DNA of 64,000 bases, from the NCBI GenBank assembly GCA_020746995.1, contig JAGPXD010000001.1:1178001-1242000 (forward strand). The letters run 5' to 3'. The notes under the pieces are model-generated. The model had not been told where the DNA came from. It worked only from the letters and a program-made list of their open reading frames with translations, and ran no database searches. Shown here piece after piece: positions 22,409 through 33,643 of this stretch. The first letter of the stretch is position 1. Every line of letters begins with the position of its first letter. The translations under genes were made by a program, and so were the position numbers. The DNA is from Plectosphaerella cucumerina. Lineage: Eukaryota; Ascomycota; Sordariomycetes; Glomerellales; Plectosphaerellaceae.

Positions 22409-25231
22409 CTACAAACCTGCCGGAGGGTGTGTCGGGAAGCAAGTCCCGTCAGTCACAAAGTCGTCCGGGACATCGACATTGTCAAGCCAGTTCAGTCCTC
22501 CGGCCTGCCACCAATCTCCACCGAGTATCGCATCAGCAAGGTTGTCGCCAGCATTCCCCGTATCATTTGGCTGCGGTGACTGCCCAGCCCGAACGTCTCC
22601 GCCGCTGCTCTCCCGTGAGTGACGTCTCGCATCTCCAGCTGCAGACTCGGACACGGTATCCCGAAGACCTTGGTCTAATGCCGTCTGGAGAGTCCAGGCA
22701 CATTGCCTTGCAAACGGCCTGCCTTGGCCCTCGTAAACGGCCAGAACTTCCATGGCTTGTTTCCAAATGGCTTCGAGGGGGGTGGCAGAACTTGGGTGCA
22801 GAGCTTGCCTATCGCGAGATATCAAGACCGCAAGGATGACAGTTCCCGCCGTGAATATGTCTACCGAGTTAGCCGTTAGCTTCAACTTTGGCTCCAAAAC
22901 TTCTCGAGGAATGGGTTCTTACAGAATGTTGGATACCACCTGGCAAGGTCAAAGTCAATGAATGTTAAAGTTAGGGCAGCTCTAGGCACTCACCAGTTGG
23001 GCAATCGGCCAGAGTTCCTCACACATCTCGTATGCGTCGCCTTGATAATTTCCTGGGCTGCAAAAATGCACGAGTGGACACATCCCAGGATCATAGACTG
23101 CTGTAGGTGGGTTGGCGATGGGTTGTATGGATCCCCGGCTGAATCCAAAGAGTGCCGCCCCTTGGCTGCCTCAACTGTGACGGATCGGAAGAGCAGCATC
23201 TTGAGATGTAAATACCTAGGCAAAGCTTCGACTTAGCCTGGAAAAGAACACCATCACCGCTCTTGAAGGGGCTTACCGACAGAGCATGGCCACAGCCTGG
23301 CTCAAGACTGTGCTCTCGCCCAAGAAGTCTTCGTCGGCTCGAACAATGAGATGAGGTGGCAGCTGACTGTACCAATCTGCAAGCAGAGAGTCTAATCGTA
23401 GCAGCTCAAAATATTGTTCGAGACTGAAAGCTGTTTTCTCCGTCGTCTTTGTGACATCATGGGTGTACACAACTCTGTCGTGTAGGATCAGCCACATCGC
23501 TCAAGTTAGATTCGGAGAAGGGTCATACTTGAGCACTTCCAATAATATCTCCGAGTATCGCACTGAGTGGACAAAGTAAGCGAGAAAAGATAGCTCGCTC
23601 CTGGGTATGGGCTGTGCAGAGGAGAACGATTCTATGGAGAGCAGGTCGTCGTCGGCCAAGGCAGGGGGCGGGTCCGAGATCGGCCATGCCACCATCGGCG
23701 GCCGGCCGAACATCATCCCAAGAATCCTGCAATACTGTGAGATTTGGAGCCATGGCCAGAATTCAGAGACTGACCTATCCATTTGCAGACAGAATGACCA
23801 CGTTCGGCGCCGCTCTTGCTGCTGGGCCTGGCTCTCGCTCGCAGGACTCAGATGAATCCCCAGCCCCTGAGCAGTTCGGATAGCAGTTCCTACCATGACC
23901 CAGCATTTGTTCACGTTGCCGGTAATCTGAAGGTAATGGGCCATGAGTATGTACACTTGAACTGATAGTATAGTGTTGTGGTTCATCGTGCGCTCTGTGA
24001 TGAGGTGCTCAGCACGGTCGAAGAAAGTATCGCCGGTGACGGCCTTTGTAGAGCTCGACCTTCCCTCATGGCTAGGCGTAGAGTGGAGGGAGCCAAGCGC
24101 AATCAGAATATTGAAGAGGCCGAAAAAAGCCCGGATGGCGTCTGCATCTTCCGACTCGGGGCTTGATCCCGATGGGGGCGCGATTGTGGGTACGTTTTGC
24201 GTCCAGATCTCCTCATATCTAGGTACCGGGTCAGCATGTTCCTATAGAGAAGAAGTGGACGAGATAGCATGCCTCTGCTGGAAAGTTCTCTTATGAAGGA
24301 TGGGGTTGAAAGGATAGATGTACTTCCAGTAGAACTGAAGATGATGATCTGCCACTCGTCGAGGAGGGAGCAGAAGCTGCTGCATGAGATCGGCAATGTC
24401 GAGCTCTGCCCTACGGCTGAGTCGGGAGCTTTGTGACGCCGGGGAATCTGTTGACGGCACCGGAATACCAGCGTCGCCGCGTCTTCTCTTCGAGGTCCCT
24501 CGAACCTCACTGAGAAATGCGGCGGCGCTGGATCGGCCAAGGAATACCGAACGCCCTCCCTCGCGGGTCTCCGAGTCGCCGTCAAGCAGGCCCTCCACAC
24601 CCATGATGCTTCGCTCGTGTGGGCGAGTGGCACCGTCCCGCGCAAGGAGACTCGGAAGACTCCCACGTCGACTATTGTGGCCAAGCTGCGGAGGTAGGTG
24701 GTCTGTTTGGCGAGGCCCAGGGTCCGAGGTGTTAATCGGTGGTGATTCGTGAGCAGGTTCGTGTTGTCGAGGTACAGAGACTGCCGCCCCAGCAGGCCTT
24801 GAGCCTATCCCAACCGGCAAAGAAGCATCGCTTGGTAGGGCGACCTGCGTCCCAGCCTGCGAATTGGGGTAACGAGGGGCCGTCGGTTGATTCGTTTCGA
24901 AGGGCCGGTACCGCAGCGTGGCCAATGTCTCGGCGGATGAGATGTGTAAAGGCGGGAGGACATGGCTTTGCGGTGGCATGGCTGGGGCCCATCTCGGCTG
25001 AGTCCCAGAGCTATACTCAAGCTCGCGAATCCTCGTTTCCAGAGACCTCACGTAGTCGGGCGAGGTCTCGATGCTCGGCCCGGCGTAGACGCACTGGGCG
25101 GGACCCAGCTTCTTCCGGGCACACGCGTTGCACACCGGGCGGCCGCCGTCGCACCGAATCTTCCGATCGCGGCACTCCCGGCAGGCGAGTCGAATCTTTG
25201 GTCGTTTGGCGGCCGGCGCATCTTGATTCAT
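22409..25231 (-). CDS. Zn2Cys6 transcription factor, fungal_trans family
   Basis: Seven exons: 25231..24273, 24218..23775, 23726..23529, 23474..23277, 23215..22994, 22939..22923 (17 nt) and 22860..22409, giving 829 residues. The start MNQDAPAAKRP was chosen because the zinc cluster follows at once (CRECRDRKIRCDGGRPVCNACARKKLGPAQC), then a short linker coiled coil (YVRSLETRIRELEY) and a long disordered stretch. The regulatory domain begins DHHLQFYWKYIYPFNPILHKRTF and includes VYILMAHYLQITGNVNKCWVMVG, AIRTAQGLGIHLSP and FGRPPMV, the hallmark of this nuclear activator family. The first intron uses a GC donor (AG|GCATGC...CTAG). It sits next to the sugar transporter and two genes from the beta-galactosidase, so a pathway-specific regulator is plausible but unproven. 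Confidence 0.9.
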
Positions 25232-26193
25232 CGTTGCTGGCGAGTGGTGGGAGCTGCATTGCTGCACGGGGATGCACCCGAAGCTCGGGGGACGTTCAGC
25301 GTGGTTTTCGGGGAGGTTCACTGATGATGGCGGGGAACGGGACAGGCTTCAATTGGTGGTGACGGATGGCGACATCGGGGGATGTGTTGACGCAAGCCGT
25401 ACTGGAGTCTCCATCTTGAAAGCAGCATCATTTACTACTTTCCGTCAATGCGTTTGATTCTCACGGCGCCGAAGAGAAACATGCTGAAATCATTGATGAA
25501 GACGTAAAGTACTGGCCATTGAACGTCATTCCGACTCAAACACCTTGACCACATCTTGGCCTTGGCCTTCACGACCTTCAGGGACACAGTCACAGGTGTC
25601 ATCAGCAGTGCAGCTTCAAGGTTGTCCTTCACGGCCCCGCTGTCTCAAACAGTACAACAGCAGCACCAGTAGCAACAGAGACTTCCAGCCGGAATCCATG
25701 CACCAACTCCAACTTGAACCAATTTCATCAGCAAAAAAAGCGCCGCTCAAGCGTTAATCGGGCGAAATGTTCCACTGACAGCCACTTTGAACGGGCTTGC
25801 ATCTGCATGGGCCCACGAACGGGTGAGACAGTGTGGCAGAGCACCCTGGTCCTGCATGGCCTGCGCCTTCGAGATCCGCTGCGTGCCAGTGATCTCGCCC
25901 TACGGCGCCCCCATCAACAGGGCTTAGACAGCGCTCAGCCCTGCACCTGCTTGAAGAGAGGACGCCGACATGCAATACCCCTTGCACGTCAAGAAGCTGG
26001 ACCTCGAGATCAGGAACACTTCAAGCTCTTGTAACATCGCCGAACTCACTCATCACGATAGAACCACAAGACGCATCATCAAGTCTACGAGATTTCTGAC
26101 TCTACGGCCCGCCACCCCGAACAAGCAAGCCCTTGGGTACAGACACCCAACACCCATAGCAGACAACTGCCCTATCGCGTCTCCACACCAGCC
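25232..26193. other. Promoter region, no gene seen
   Basis: 962 bases upstream of both the minus-strand Zn2Cys6 gene and the small plus-strand ORF at 26194. A 65-residue minus-strand frame at 25435-25632 shows no motif. Pyrimidine-rich DNA precedes the small ORF. Confidence 0.5.
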
Positions 26194-26493
26194 ATGGCAG
26201 ACACCCAGTCCGCCGCGACAAAGCAGAAATACGAATCTCTTCTTCCACCACTCGACCCCGCACAGCAGAAACATGCGCAGGAGTCTCGGAGCGCTTCCAC
26301 CTCTGGCATTCCTTCAAGCCTCATACCCCCCCCTAGCTCTTCGAGCCAGTCACGCAACCCAGTCGACGGGCGTATGTTCCAGACGAACAAGTCGGAAAAG
26401 CAAAAGCAAGATACACGGAACGACAGGCCTATGAGGCTCATGCAGGCGGGCGAGGTGGTTGGCGCTCTTACAGGCTTGCTGTGGCGATGGTAA
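26194..26493 (+). CDS. Small hypothetical protein, 99 residues
   Basis: Single-exon frame from an ATG in strong context (CAGCCATGG) to TAA. The composition is not that of a chance ORF in this genome: polar, charged N-terminal half (MADTQSAATKQKYESLLPPL), a proline/serine linker, a basic stretch (QTNKSEKQKQDTRNDRPMR) and a short amphipathic end (LMQAGEVVGALTGLLWRW). There is no signal peptide and no full membrane segment. I do not recognise the family. It could be a conserved small fungal protein; a chance ORF cannot be excluded. Confidence 0.45.
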   Translation: MADTQSAATKQKYESLLPPLDPAQQKHAQESRSASTSGIPSSLIPPPSSSSQSRNPVDGRMFQTNKSEKQKQDTRNDRPMRLMQAGEVVGALTGLLWRW

Positions 26494-27271
26494 CCCGCGA
26501 CATCATTCAAGCTTTGGTCCGTCAGGGGAGGCAGGATAGGGGGGAAGGTCGTCGGCAGCGTGATTGAAAGACGATACCCAGCACGATCATCGCACATTTT
26601 ACGCAGCGTCCTATAGTAATTCGTTCACCAAATGAACCACTTCGAGCTTCAGTCGATCCGCCTGCCAGTTCATCCAAAATCATGATTTATCTTACTCCGT
26701 GTTGTTTTGTAGGCTTTGCCATCCCTTCAGGGTGTCATCCACTGTCAGCGTCCTCCATCTCTCCACAGCCCTGGGGCTCATTTGACATCTCAACTCACTT
26801 CATCAGCCTGCCAATGCACCAGCTCTGGTATCTGCAGCAAATCATACACCCTAAAACACCTCCAAGCCAATCGATTAGCGTCTACCTGCAGATTTCAAAT
26901 CCGCGGATTCGGTTCAAATGACGTCGTCTCATCCTCCGCGGCTCAAGTGCCACAGAGCTCACTCACGACGCATTAGGGGAGGCTTAGCTGCCGATCGCCC
27001 CTCGGGCCATGATGAGCCAATCATCTTCCACGTCGGCGCCCGTAGATGCTCGTCTTGCAGACACGCGTATCGCCACGGATGCGGAAAGAGACTCAGCCCT
27101 GCCAAGAGGCGATACTCACGAGTATTAAAGCTTGATGCCATCTCGACGGATGAGATGAAGCGTAAGTAAATTGAGCTGTCAACGCACCACTCTGACTGCA
27201 CTGCATCACATACTTTGGCCCTTTGAAGCACAAATCATCGACATCCCATACCCACCCTCCACTCCATTAGT
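26494..27271. other. Intergenic, no gene seen
   Basis: 778 bases. AT-richer than its surroundings, with CATCATC/CAATCGATTAG stretches. Frames here are short and lack motifs; the right end is the leader of the gene at 27272. Confidence 0.5.
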
Positions 27272-27859
27272 ATGAATCCTCATCCTCCAGTGTATGAGAC
27301 TCTTGTCGTCAACTCGAGGCATGGCGGCGCCCAAGTCACGGTCGACAGAGTCGAACCATCAGGTCAAACAACGCCCGTCTGGGTCTTCAACAAGTCGGAC
27401 AAAAAGACAGCAGCGCTACTCTACGCCAACGCTGCCAATGACCCCAACGCCCCTGCTGCAGGGACCATTCGCCATCACTCCGTCTCAGTCGCATCCGACA
27501 TCAGCCTCCGCGGGGGACCAGTCTTCAAGATGAAGATAGTCGAGACCGACTACCCCGTGCGAAAGCAGGAGTTCACTTTCAACGGCGCCCGCTTCACCTG
27601 GGGCAAAGACGACGACACACTATCCCCGCGAAAGCTCTCCTTCAAGGATGCAGTGACGGGGCAAGTTTTGGGCCGGTATCGCAAATATCCCAACGGAAGA
27701 TCAGCAGGAGCACGTCCGACGTTTGAGCTGTTCATACCGACGAGCAGTATCGATATGGACATGTTCATCGTCACGGGTATGTCGTCCATGGATACCTGGG
27801 ACGGAGAGGAGGCGGCTGGTTTCAAGCTGCTGGGGAAACTTGTGGGAATTGCTGGATGA
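27272..27859 (+). CDS. Tubby C-terminal-like (DUF6593-type) hypothetical protein
   Basis: Single exon, 195 residues, ATG preceded by TTAGT. The body alternates short beta-strand-like stretches: YETLVVNSRHGGAQVTV, TPVWVFNKSDKK, GPVFKMKIVETDY, KQEFTFNGARFTWGK, LSFKDAVTGQVLGRYRKYP, RPTFELFIPTSSIDMDMFIVTGMSSM. The FTW.......L.L.D..TG.VL.RY pattern followed by a final VTG strand recalls the small single-domain tubby/LURP-like beta-barrels known as DUF6593 in fungi. No signal peptide or membrane helix, so probably intracellular. No function is known for such proteins. The fold assignment is by pattern only. Confidence 0.65.
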   Translation: MNPHPPVYETLVVNSRHGGAQVTVDRVEPSGQTTPVWVFNKSDKKTAALLYANAANDPNAPAAGTIRHHSVSVASDISLRGGPVFKMKIVETDYPVRKQEFTFNGARFTWGKDDDTLSPRKLSFKDAVTGQVLGRYRKYPNGRSAGARPTFELFIPTSSIDMDMFIVTGMSSMDTWDGEEAAGFKLLGKLVGIAG

Positions 27860-30059
27860 GAAGAAGGCTTGGCTCCGGCCTCGGAGGGTTCCAGGGGCCT
27901 CGAAAAGGGGCTCGGGGGTCCGCTGCAATGAGTGCGCGTCTCGGCGGTGAACTCATTAATATCTGTTGCTAGACTGATCTTGGAATGGTCCCCTGAAACT
28001 GCATGTCTGCTAGTATTGATCACGAGACACTCGCTTAGCGAGTCTCTGGCTAGTATCTCACGATAGCTTCATTTTCTCTTCATTCACCTGCAGAAATACT
28101 CCTGAGCTTGGACATTTCGATTGAAACCCCGCATTGGTGGGTCAAAATGGGTCCGGGAAGACATTCGCCAAGATTCCAGGCATCTTGAATGCCAAACGGC
28201 CCTTCCAACACAAGCAATGCGAGTCAGAGAGGTGAGTGCAATGCGGTGAATGGCGACAGGTCGCGATGTGGTCACGTTTCTTCGCTATTGACAGGAAGGG
28301 CTAGAACCTCATATGCGATGATTACTCGCGGTCATTAGCAGCATCGGTGCCTTGGCATCGCGAATGACTCGAAAGGGCCAATGCTAGTGGTGCAGAAACA
28401 CTGCGCTTCTTGCTGCCTGCCACCTGATGTTTAAAAAGCTGCATGGACACACCCTGTTTGCTCGCCATCGGCCTTCTTCTTTGGACAAAGTGCTCGTTGA
28501 GGCTTGTCCCATTCTAGCGAACTCGGCCCTAGACGACGGGAAGCGATGTGACAGAACATGGTCAGCTGGATCTGGCCGGAAAAGGGCTGTGGGATAAGGG
28601 CCATCAGGGTTTGAGATGGCAGTCCTTCTACAGTAGGTGCTTGGCTCTGGATGGCGTCGACCCGGCTCACTATCGAGAACGAGACGTACTCTCACAGGTG
28701 CTTTTCAGGGGCAGTACCCGCAAGACAGGACACTGAATGGCTGCCTGCGCAGCCCGAGCGCTTCGGCCCGCCCGGCGAGCATTTTCGGCTGGGGGCGTCG
28801 GGGTATCTCTGCGTTCCAAGCTTTCAGGACCGACCCTGTCTACCGCTGCCTCAGCCGGCGCACCGGGATAACCATTACCAAGTGATGAGACGGGGTAATA
28901 CTGCCCAGGTGGTCCCTTGACAGCTGTTTATCGCGGGGTACGCCAAAGTACCGGCCTCTCCTGCAACTTTCTCGGGCCTAATTGCCCCGCCCCGACGACT
29001 GACTCTTCCATCGATTAAAGCATCCGGGCCGCGCCGCAGCGCGAGTAGATTGCCTTTCTAGGCTATTGCCACGCGAGTCGTGCGAGTCTGGTTCATCGGG
29101 TAGATGCATCACGAAGCATCACTCAAAGGAATTTTCCACCTGCGTTGAGGGCTATACCTGACCTGCTTCGCTGCTACCGACGAGCTCAAGAATGGGAGGT
29201 ACCTTGCGTCAGAGGATCGGAAAAGTAACGCCATTGTCTGCCCGGCACCACCACCGGACCGAACCCACCATCATCGGATCACCCTTTAAGCATAGAAATT
29301 CAGGTGGTCCGGGCTGTGTCGCGAGAGGTGCTCGGATCAGTCGGGGGCAGGGGTAGCCCTGCTCCTGTCACTGTGAAACCGCGAGACTGGACGGGATGAC
29401 CATTCAGGATGGGGCCGTGTTCTTCAAGCTTGCTCTCGGATGCACCCGGTCTTGGAAGTTCTAGACCACGACGGTTGCTCACTGCCATATTGCTGGTTGC
29501 TAGACCGCGAGGGGGGCTACTATGTGGACGGGTCAGAATGCGCCGTCCTTGGGTTTTGCTACCTGAATGAGCATGATGTGAGCCCGGCGTTCATCTCGTG
29601 TCTAGCATTACTTTGAGGTACTCGAGAGGTTGGGAATGTGGTTTGGGGTGATGGGTGACGTGCACTGCTGCAACCAGATGAACCCCTCTCGTCATTCAGG
29701 GGCCAGGCTGCGCCGAGGACCTTGCCCCCGTCCCTTGAGAGTCGCTTCTTCCCAAATGGGCCTTCCATCGTATCATTCATCTATTCTGTCGGTCGAGTCG
29801 TGTAAATTACGAGCTGGATGAATCTTACGCAACGACAGCAAACGGGATGGCTCAACGTCAGCCCGCGTCCCGACGACGATAGTGGCAAGTTGGCGGCAGC
29901 ACCCAAGGTCCGCGATCTATAAAACCCTCTTGGTCTCCCCAAGATCATCATATTTTCCATCAGCAACCACAAGATCTTCAGCTTCATCACAGCCCCCTAC
30001 AGCAACCCAAACCTTCTTCTACCTTACAAGGAACTCTTTGACAACCGTCCTCCTTCAAG
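27860..30059. other. Long non-coding stretch (2.2 kb)
   Basis: No supported gene. Short frames on both strands around 28400-28900 and 29300-29800 show no motif. A weak hairpin (ACTCGC-TTA-GCGAGT, near 28030-28044) follows the gene at 27272. The last 140 bases are the core promoter and leader of the pectate lyase. Confidence 0.5.
29918..29924 (+). promoter_or_regulatory. TATA box of the pectate lyase gene
   Basis: TATAAAA in the context GATCTATAAAACCC lies 136 bases before the ATG at 30060, followed by a pyrimidine- and CAAC-rich leader typical of highly expressed fungal secretory genes. Confidence 0.6.
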
Positions 30060-30844
30060 ATGCATCCCACCACTCTCTTCTCTCTCGCCATGGCTGGCGC
30101 CGCGACTGCCCAGACCCTCAACATTCCCGCTCGCAATGGAGCCATCGAACATCTTCCCGAGCCCAGTATCATCAGTGGTCTCGAGGACATGGCCAACCGC
30201 GAGTTCGATCGCGGCCGTCCGTGCAACAACGACAAGGACAACGGCTCCGATGCCGCCGTCTTCATCCTTCGGCCCGGGGCCACCCTTCAAAATGCTATTA
30301 TTGGAGGCGATGCTCTGGAGGGCGTGCACTGCGAAGGAAGCTGCACTATCCGGAACGTGTGGTTCCGCGATGTCTGCGAGGGTGAGTCCTACCATCACGA
30401 TTCCGAGTCATGCCATAATTTAGACGCTGACATGATGACTTCATAGACGCCATATCCATCCTGAAGGACGGCAACGCTCTCATCGAAGGTGGTGGCGCCC
30501 AGGAGGCCAAGGACAAGGTCGTCCAGCACAACGGCAAGGGTACCGTGACAATCAAGGACTTCACCGTCGTCAACGCCGGAAAGCTCTACCGTGGCTGCGG
30601 TGACTGCACCAACAACGGAGGTCCTCGCAACGTCATCATCCAGAACGTCAAGGCGAACAACGTTGCCAACCTTGTTGGCATCAACAGCAACTACGGCGAC
30701 ACGAGCTCAGTCTCAGGAACCTGCGGAAAGGGCGTCAAGAAGGTCTGCCAGGAGTTTATTGGCGTCAAGAAGGGTGAGGGTAAGAGCACCGAGGTCGACA
30801 CCACTGCTAGCTGCAAGGGCCAGTCCTCGCTTTCCGCTTGCTAA
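30060..30844 (+). CDS. Secreted pectate lyase, polysaccharide lyase family 3
   Basis: Two exons, 30060..30381 and 30447..30844 (65-nt intron), giving 239 residues, the normal length for PL3. Cleaves de-esterified homogalacturonan by calcium-dependent beta-elimination outside the cell. Signal peptide MHPTTLFSLAMAGAATAQ. The PL3 right-handed beta-helix is recognised by VFILRPGATLQNAIIGG, EGVHCEGSCTIRNVWFRDVCEDAISI, FTVVNAGKLYRGCGDCTNNGG, PRNVIIQNVKANNV and INSNYGDT, with eight or more cysteines for disulphides. The intron falls in the DVCE|DAIS block. It stands alone between long non-coding stretches. Such enzymes are virulence-associated in plant pathogens; that role is an inference here. Confidence 0.93.
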
Positions 30845-32413
30845 GAGGCTCCCTTGAGCGCCGGACATGCTTGTATTCTCTCTGCACACACTTCATTGCC
30901 CAATGGCGCTGTACATACATGAGGAGTCAAAAAGACTCTTATAGATCCCACCCATACATATCTCATATAGACTCGCGCAAATCTGAACGGTCGAGCCATC
31001 TTCTCACGAGCCACATAATGGTGGTATTCAGGGGCTGGGGCTGGTGCTTAGTCACCAGCTCATTCTGTAAATCCAGACGTGCACCCCTTTTCTGGCCCCA
31101 TATCGTCGGCTCCGCATGTCCCCGGCTTCCTCCAGGTCCGGTCCGAATGCCTGGACTGATCGAGTCAGCCATCCAGCTCCCGCTATCCGCGGAGGCCGCA
31201 ATTATCCAACATATAGCGCACATCATAAGATTCCATCGTCTACTCGAAGCGACGTGCGGCTATTTGCAGTGCTCCCATCACCAAGACAGGCCTGGTTCCT
31301 TTGGGCGGGCAAGGCCGAAGGCCAACGGGCAGGGCTGAGCCCGGCCGTTTGGGCTGTTTCATGATGCACGGCATATCCCGCAACCCTAGCAAAGCTTCTC
31401 GAATGCGAACTTCGGTCAATGCGTTTGCCCTTTCAATGGCACCTTGGAAGTCTGCCGAGAGCCGAGTCCTACGGTAAGATTGACACGGTGATACACGTCT
31501 TGCTCCGGCCGCGCCCGTCGGCTGCGGGAGCATTTGGTGATGCTCTGAGCAAATATTCAGAACATCTCTCCTTACGTGTAGATAGATGCTTGCGGCTCTG
31601 ATCTCGCAGATTGCATGTAAAAGTTTCAGGTTTTTTCTGAAGTGCGGCCAACAACTGCAGGCGGCCTCTCTACCACCAGAATTGCCCACCACAAATCGAT
31701 GTGAAACCAACGGAGGAAGCCCTGGAAGAACGATCAGCTGAGGAGATAGCAGTGCATTTTACGAATCCTTCCCTGAGCGATAGTGCGGGGTCTTATAGAG
31801 CTTCGAACGTCCTCGGTCCTCAAACACATTGTCCCAGCGGGCTGAGCAGCGCTCCCGGACCTCATTCCTTGCTTCAAGTGACCGACCTAGTTAGACTGCA
31901 GTGCTTGATCTCAGCATCATGACTCGGGTGTGGTTTTTCTTGGCGCATTACCCAATTCAGCAGTTCGCTACCAGCGGCCCAGCGCCATGACGCCGTGGGC
32001 ACCTCAAGGGGCCTACCAAACCAGATGGGAATCCCACATCATGACTCGGAGCGGTCATGCACAGCTTTACCAACTGTTGCGGTGCCAGAATCTTGACTTG
32101 CCATGGTTATGGCTGACTGGCAAATGGCCAAATCCGTCACCAAGGTCGCACGCCTGACGAGTACTCTCCCATGCCCGACAATCATACCAGCTACCAACAC
32201 GTGGACAGCGCAGGCGGCTATAGCGAGTTGAATATCATCCAGGCTTCAGCCGAAGAGATGTTTTTCGAGTATAAGAACCTCATCGCTTCCTCCCCGTTCA
32301 ACACTTGAAGCTCCTCACCTCACACGGCCACCACCTTCTTTCACCTTGTTCACAGTTTCGTCCAGCATCGTCAACCCTCGCTCCACACTCTCAAGCAACC
32401 CCATTCATTCAAA
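30845..32413. other. Long non-coding stretch (1.6 kb)
   Basis: Pectate lyase 3' region on the left; promoter of the small secreted protein on the right, with CGAGTATAAGAACC near 32270 as a possible TATA element. A 156-residue minus-strand frame at 31240-31710 shows no motif or splice-compatible family pattern. Nothing else seen. Confidence 0.5.
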
Positions 32414-33201
32414 ATGCAGTTCTCCACGCTCAGCACGTCCGCTCTTCTCATGAGCCTTGCCTCCAACGTCGCAGCCATTCCCGCACCCAGCCCCCAGGCG
32501 CCCAACGCCGTTATTGTCCCCTCGGAGACCGTCAGCCTCACGGGCAAGAAGGTCGGCACCAGCCTTGTCAAGGAGCCCGCTCCCAGCAGCCCCGACAGCC
32601 AGGCCCTTCAGAAGCGCGGCGCCGTCATCGTCGTCGTTGGTATCGCGGGCACTGCCGCTTTGGCCAAGCTCGCTGAGATTGCCATCGAGATTGGCGCCGA
32701 CACTATCAAGAACTTGGGCGAATGGAACGAGGTAAGCACTCACTTTGGTACCAAATGAGGAAACTGTGCTAACGTCAACACAAGTCTCGCGAGGCCTTCA
32801 CCAAAGCGACGACGAACGAGATGTGGGCTCGGAACCCCGATTACAAGAAGTTCCCCGCCGTCGCCTGCTACAACAAGGGTTACCGCCTTGCCAACCCTGC
32901 GAATGTGGACGCTGTTGCGTCTGTGAAGTTCGAGCTTGGACTTCTCAACACCGAGTATGTCGCCAGCCTACATTATCGACATGACACTTTTCCAAAAACT
33001 CTGCTGACACTCAAAAGTTATGACTGCATGTACATCCAGGGGCCGAACCAATTCTTCACCGACAGCGAGGGCGGCTTCATCAACGTGAGTCTCCACAGTT
33101 CAGCCTTTACTTGATTTGACTGACCAAACAAGCTCTCGTACACGTACGATCCTACCCGCTGCTCCTTCGACCAGGCTACCGGCGATCTGTCTTGCACCTA
33201 A
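32414..33201 (+). CDS. Small secreted DUF7888-like protein
   Basis: Four exons, 32414..32731, 32785..32954, 33018..33084 and 33133..33201, giving 207 residues. Signal peptide MQFSTLSTSALLMSLASNVAA, then a proline-rich propeptide-like stretch ending in LQKR, a potential Kex2 cleavage site, directly before a hydrophobic helix (GAVIVVVGIAGTAALAKLAEIAIEIG). The C-terminal domain (SREAFTKATTNEMWARNPDYKKFPAVACYNKGY, YDCMYIQGPNQFFTDSEGGFIN, LSYTYDPTRCSFDQATGDLSC) has four cysteines and matches my memory of a fungal family listed as DUF7888, found among secreted proteins of plant-associated fungi. Whether it is an effector is unknown. Frames join exactly at all three introns. Confidence 0.8.
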
Positions 33202-33643
33202 ATGGTTTGAAGCACTGGATGAAGTTCATGTGTCCAATGATTTCGACTACCACCACTCGTTTAGCGTTAGTGCAACAATACAAATGATATCTGGCCATTT
33301 CAAAAATATTATTCAAGGGCTTTCAAACCAATTCATAGCTTGGGATGAGTTCAACTGGCAACTGCGCTTAATTGATCGGCTGCTTCTGGACATTTGCTGG
33401 TGCAGCGCATTAACAGATTCCGAGATTCAAGAAACCTTGGAACGTGGCCATTTTATCACGTTAGTACACTAAAGGCCATAGAACATGTGAGAACATTGAG
33501 GCTTTCATTATCATAAGGTTGATGGGTGTGGTGGCGGACAAGTGCAGGTGGCAGACCGCCGCCCTGTCTTCCCGTGTGGCGCCGCCCGGCCCGATGCCGG
33601 CCCCACTAATCCCGGACTGTCCACCCGGCTCGGCTCATTTAGC
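33202..33643. other. Convergent intergenic gap
   Basis: 442 bases between convergent 3' ends. AT-rich with AAAATATTATTCAAGG; nothing coding. Confidence 0.6.
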
